From contig SXIZ01000106.1 of NCBI GenBank assembly GCA_005779525.1, positions 1 to 5,706 on the forward strand: DNA of 5,706 nt, in the 5' to 3' direction. How positions within the stretch are numbered: position 1 is the first letter of the stretch; each line of letters opens with the position of its first letter. The notes beneath the pieces are model-generated. The model saw nothing but the letters and a program-made list of their open reading frames with translations, did not search any database and was not told the DNA's origin. The stretch is from Methylococcaceae bacterium. Lineage in GTDB: Bacteria > Pseudomonadota > Gammaproteobacteria > Methylococcales > Methylomonadaceae. Of this stretch, positions 4,390 through 5,706 are shown piece after piece. Both the position numbers and the translations under genes were made by a program.

Positions 4390-5580
4390 TTACCCCTGAG
4401 CCGCTAATTTTGCTACTACTTCATTCCGTGCTTTGACTGCTTTTTCCGCTGCTTCTGCAAGTGTATCCGCGGTAATAATGGGCAAGCCGCTATCCGCAAT
4501 AATTCTGCGACCTTCTTCGACATTGGTCCCTGAAAGGCGCACGATCAACGGAATCTGCATATCAATTTTTTTGACGGCTTGTACAACCCCTTCTGCAATC
4601 CAATCACAGCGATTAATACCTGCAAAGATATTCACCAGCATGGCTTTGACATTTTTGTCAGCTAATACAAGACGAAACGCTTTTTCAGTGCGTTCTGCCG
4701 AGGCGCCACCACCAACATCCAAAAAGTTGGCGGGCTCACCACCTGCTAATTTAATCATGTCCATGGTCGCCATCGCTAAACCTGCGCCATTGATCATACA
4801 ACCAATATCGCCGTCTAAACCCACATAGCTTAAACCGCGATCTGCCGCGGCCATTTCGCGAGGGTCTTCTTGGCTTTTGTCACGCAGCTCAGAAATTTTT
4901 TGTTGCCGGAAGAGCGCATTATCATCAAAGCCCATTTTGGCATCTAATGCGACTAATTCACCACTGCGCGTAACCACCAAAGGATTGATTTCCAACATGC
5001 TGACATCTAAATCACGCAACGCACGATAGCAACCACGAATGGTTTTGACCGCATGACTCATGATTTCGCTGTCCAGGCCTAAGGCAAACGCCATTTCGCG
5101 TGCTTGAAAATCTTGTAATCCCACCGCAGGTTCGACATAGATTTTAGTAATGGCCTCGGGATTCGTGTTGGCTAATTCTTCTATATCCATCCCACCTTGT
5201 GCCGAACCGACCATGACGATGCGCTCAGAACTACGATCTACCAGTAAACAAAAATACAGTTCTTTAGCAATATCCGTGCCCGCTTCGATGTATAAGCGAT
5301 TACACACTTTACCTTGTGCACCCGTCTGATGAGTGACTAACTTACGACCTAATAAAGCCTCAGCGGCAGACTCCACTTCATCGTGCGTTTTACAAATTTT
5401 AATCCCGCCCGCTTTGCCGCGTGCACCAGAGTGAATTTGAGCTTTTACCGCCCAAATATGTCCCCCAATATCTCTTGAACGTTGCACGGCGTCTTCAGGA
5501 CTATACGCTAAACCGCCTTCGGCAATTTTAACGCCATAGCCTTTTAAAATGTCTTTCGCCTGATACTCGTGAATATCCAT
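4390..5580 (-). CDS. sucC: Succinate/malate-CoA ligase beta subunit (SucC/MtkA type)
   Basis: This ATP-grasp beta subunit of the ligase binds the nucleotide and the dicarboxylate and works with the alpha subunit encoded next. It is 396 residues, close to the usual 386-400. The ATP-grasp part opens with MDIHEYQAK (1-9) and VKAQIHSGARGKAGGIK (45-61), then QGGMDIEE (128-135), EINPLVV (197-203) and DAKMGFDDNALFR (213-225). The C-terminal ligase domain carries NGAGLAMATMD (264-274), GGEPANFLDVGGGA (280-293), VNIFAGINRCDW (316-327) and RLSGTNVEEG (348-357). AGINRCDWIAEG, rather than the GGIxxCDxIAxG typical of E. coli-like SucC, and the short IHSGARGKAGG loop resemble my recollection of Methylobacterium malate thiokinase MtkA. 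No other serine-cycle gene is in the window, so a TCA-cycle role remains open. The ATG at 5580 is preceded by AGAGGTG (5583-5589) and matches the family start. It is first in a two-gene operon ended at 3433-3475. Confidence 0.95.
   Translation of the reverse strand: MDIHEYQAKDILKGYGVKIAEGGLAYSPEDAVQRSRDIGGHIWAVKAQIHSGARGKAGGIKICKTHDEVESAAEALLGRKLVTHQTGAQGKVCNRLYIEAGTDIAKELYFCLLVDRSSERIVMVGSAQGGMDIEELANTNPEAITKIYVEPAVGLQDFQAREMAFALGLDSEIMSHAVKTIRGCYRALRDLDVSMLEINPLVVTRSGELVALDAKMGFDDNALFRQQKISELRDKSQEDPREMAAADRGLSYVGLDGDIGCMINGAGLAMATMDMIKLAGGEPANFLDVGGGASAERTEKAFRLVLADKNVKAMLVNIFAGINRCDWIAEGVVQAVKKIDMQIPLIVRLSGTNVEEGRRIIADSGLPIITADTLAEAAEKAVKARNEVVAKLAAQG
4393..4397 (-). promoter_or_regulatory. 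Shine-Dalgarno of sucD embedded in the sucC end
   Basis: On the - strand AGGGG lies immediately before the sucC stop codon TAA (4392-4390) and six bases before the sucD ATG (4386). A ribosome finishing sucC would stand over this site, so the two subunits are probably made in balanced amounts by coupled translation. Confidence 0.7.
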
Positions 5581-5626
5581 AGCACCTCTGTTGTAAAATA
5601 TGAATCAAATCTTTACCAATAGCAAT

Positions 5627-5706
5627 CATTCACCTCCCCCTTTGAAGAAGTACCCATAGGGCATAAAGGGGAATGAGGGGGGTTGTGTAATAAAATCTCC
5701 CCTAAC
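5627..5706. repeat. Imperfect G/C-run inverted repeat, probably an interspersed repeat, cut by the window edge
   Basis: CCCCTTT (5637-5643) pairs with AAAGGGG (5665-5671), and CATTC (5627-5631) with GAATG (5671-5675). A nested CCC-ATA-GGG (5653-5661) sits in the loop, and a further AGGGG/CCCCT pair (5676-5680 with 5699-5703) follows. Runs of C and G followed by CTCCCCTAAC resemble the interspersed palindromic repeats common in cyanobacteria and large sulfur bacteria. No coding frame is present. Any promoter for sucCD must lie here or beyond the edge; no convincing -35/-10 pair was found between 5581 and 5706. Confidence 0.5.

Noticed and set aside
4433..4828. 131-codon + strand frame opposite sucC
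   Set aside because: It lies entirely inside sucC. The Ala/Ser/Pro-rich translation is what the complement of an Ala/Gly-rich gene gives.
1..5706. CRISPR array, transposase gene, toxin-antitoxin pair or defence island
   Set aside because: No regularly spaced repeats, transposase or nuclease motifs were found; the genes are mainly metabolic and respiratory.

Overview
The window looks like chromosomal DNA from a gammaproteobacterium of moderate to low GC. The AT-leaning codon use (many TTA, AAA and GCT codons), the gammaproteobacterial-looking ArgG and the G/C-run inverted repeat at the right edge would suit a Beggiatoa/Thiothrix-like sulfur oxidiser or a gammaproteobacterial methylotroph. This placement is inference from general look, not from a search.

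Layout. Positions 1-355 hold no gene but contain an extended -10 promoter (71-79), a possible weak terminator (141-174), an AT-rich block and the ribosome binding site of the first gene. A small secreted class I cytochrome c follows on the + strand (356-685). It converges on a GTG-started two-helix membrane protein of unknown function (784-1389, - strand), and a perfect 23-bp stem terminator (727-778) lies between them. All remaining genes are on the - strand. These are argG (1571-2782), a small exported protein of unknown function (2950-3297) and the two-gene ligase operon sucC-sucD (5580 down to 3499). The sequence of the ligase pair resembles malate thiokinase MtkA/MtkB. Intrinsic terminators follow sucD (3433-3475) and the small exported protein (2906-2937), so argG, the exported protein and the ligase operon are probably separate transcription units.

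Functions. ArgG performs the penultimate step of arginine synthesis. SucCD/MtkAB joins CoA to a C4 dicarboxylate (succinate in the TCA cycle, or malate in the serine cycle) at the expense of a nucleoside triphosphate. The cytochrome is a periplasmic electron carrier. No shared pathway ties the genes together; this reads as ordinary core chromosome with two uncharacterised small proteins. I found no mobile element with a transposase, no CRISPR array, no tRNA or rRNA, and no defence or biosynthetic cluster. The points most worth a second look are the repeated CCCGAA/TTCGGG half-sites around the argG -10, the malate-thiokinase-like character of the ligase, the uncharacterised membrane protein, a possible small RNA at about 86-174, and the repeat-like right edge.
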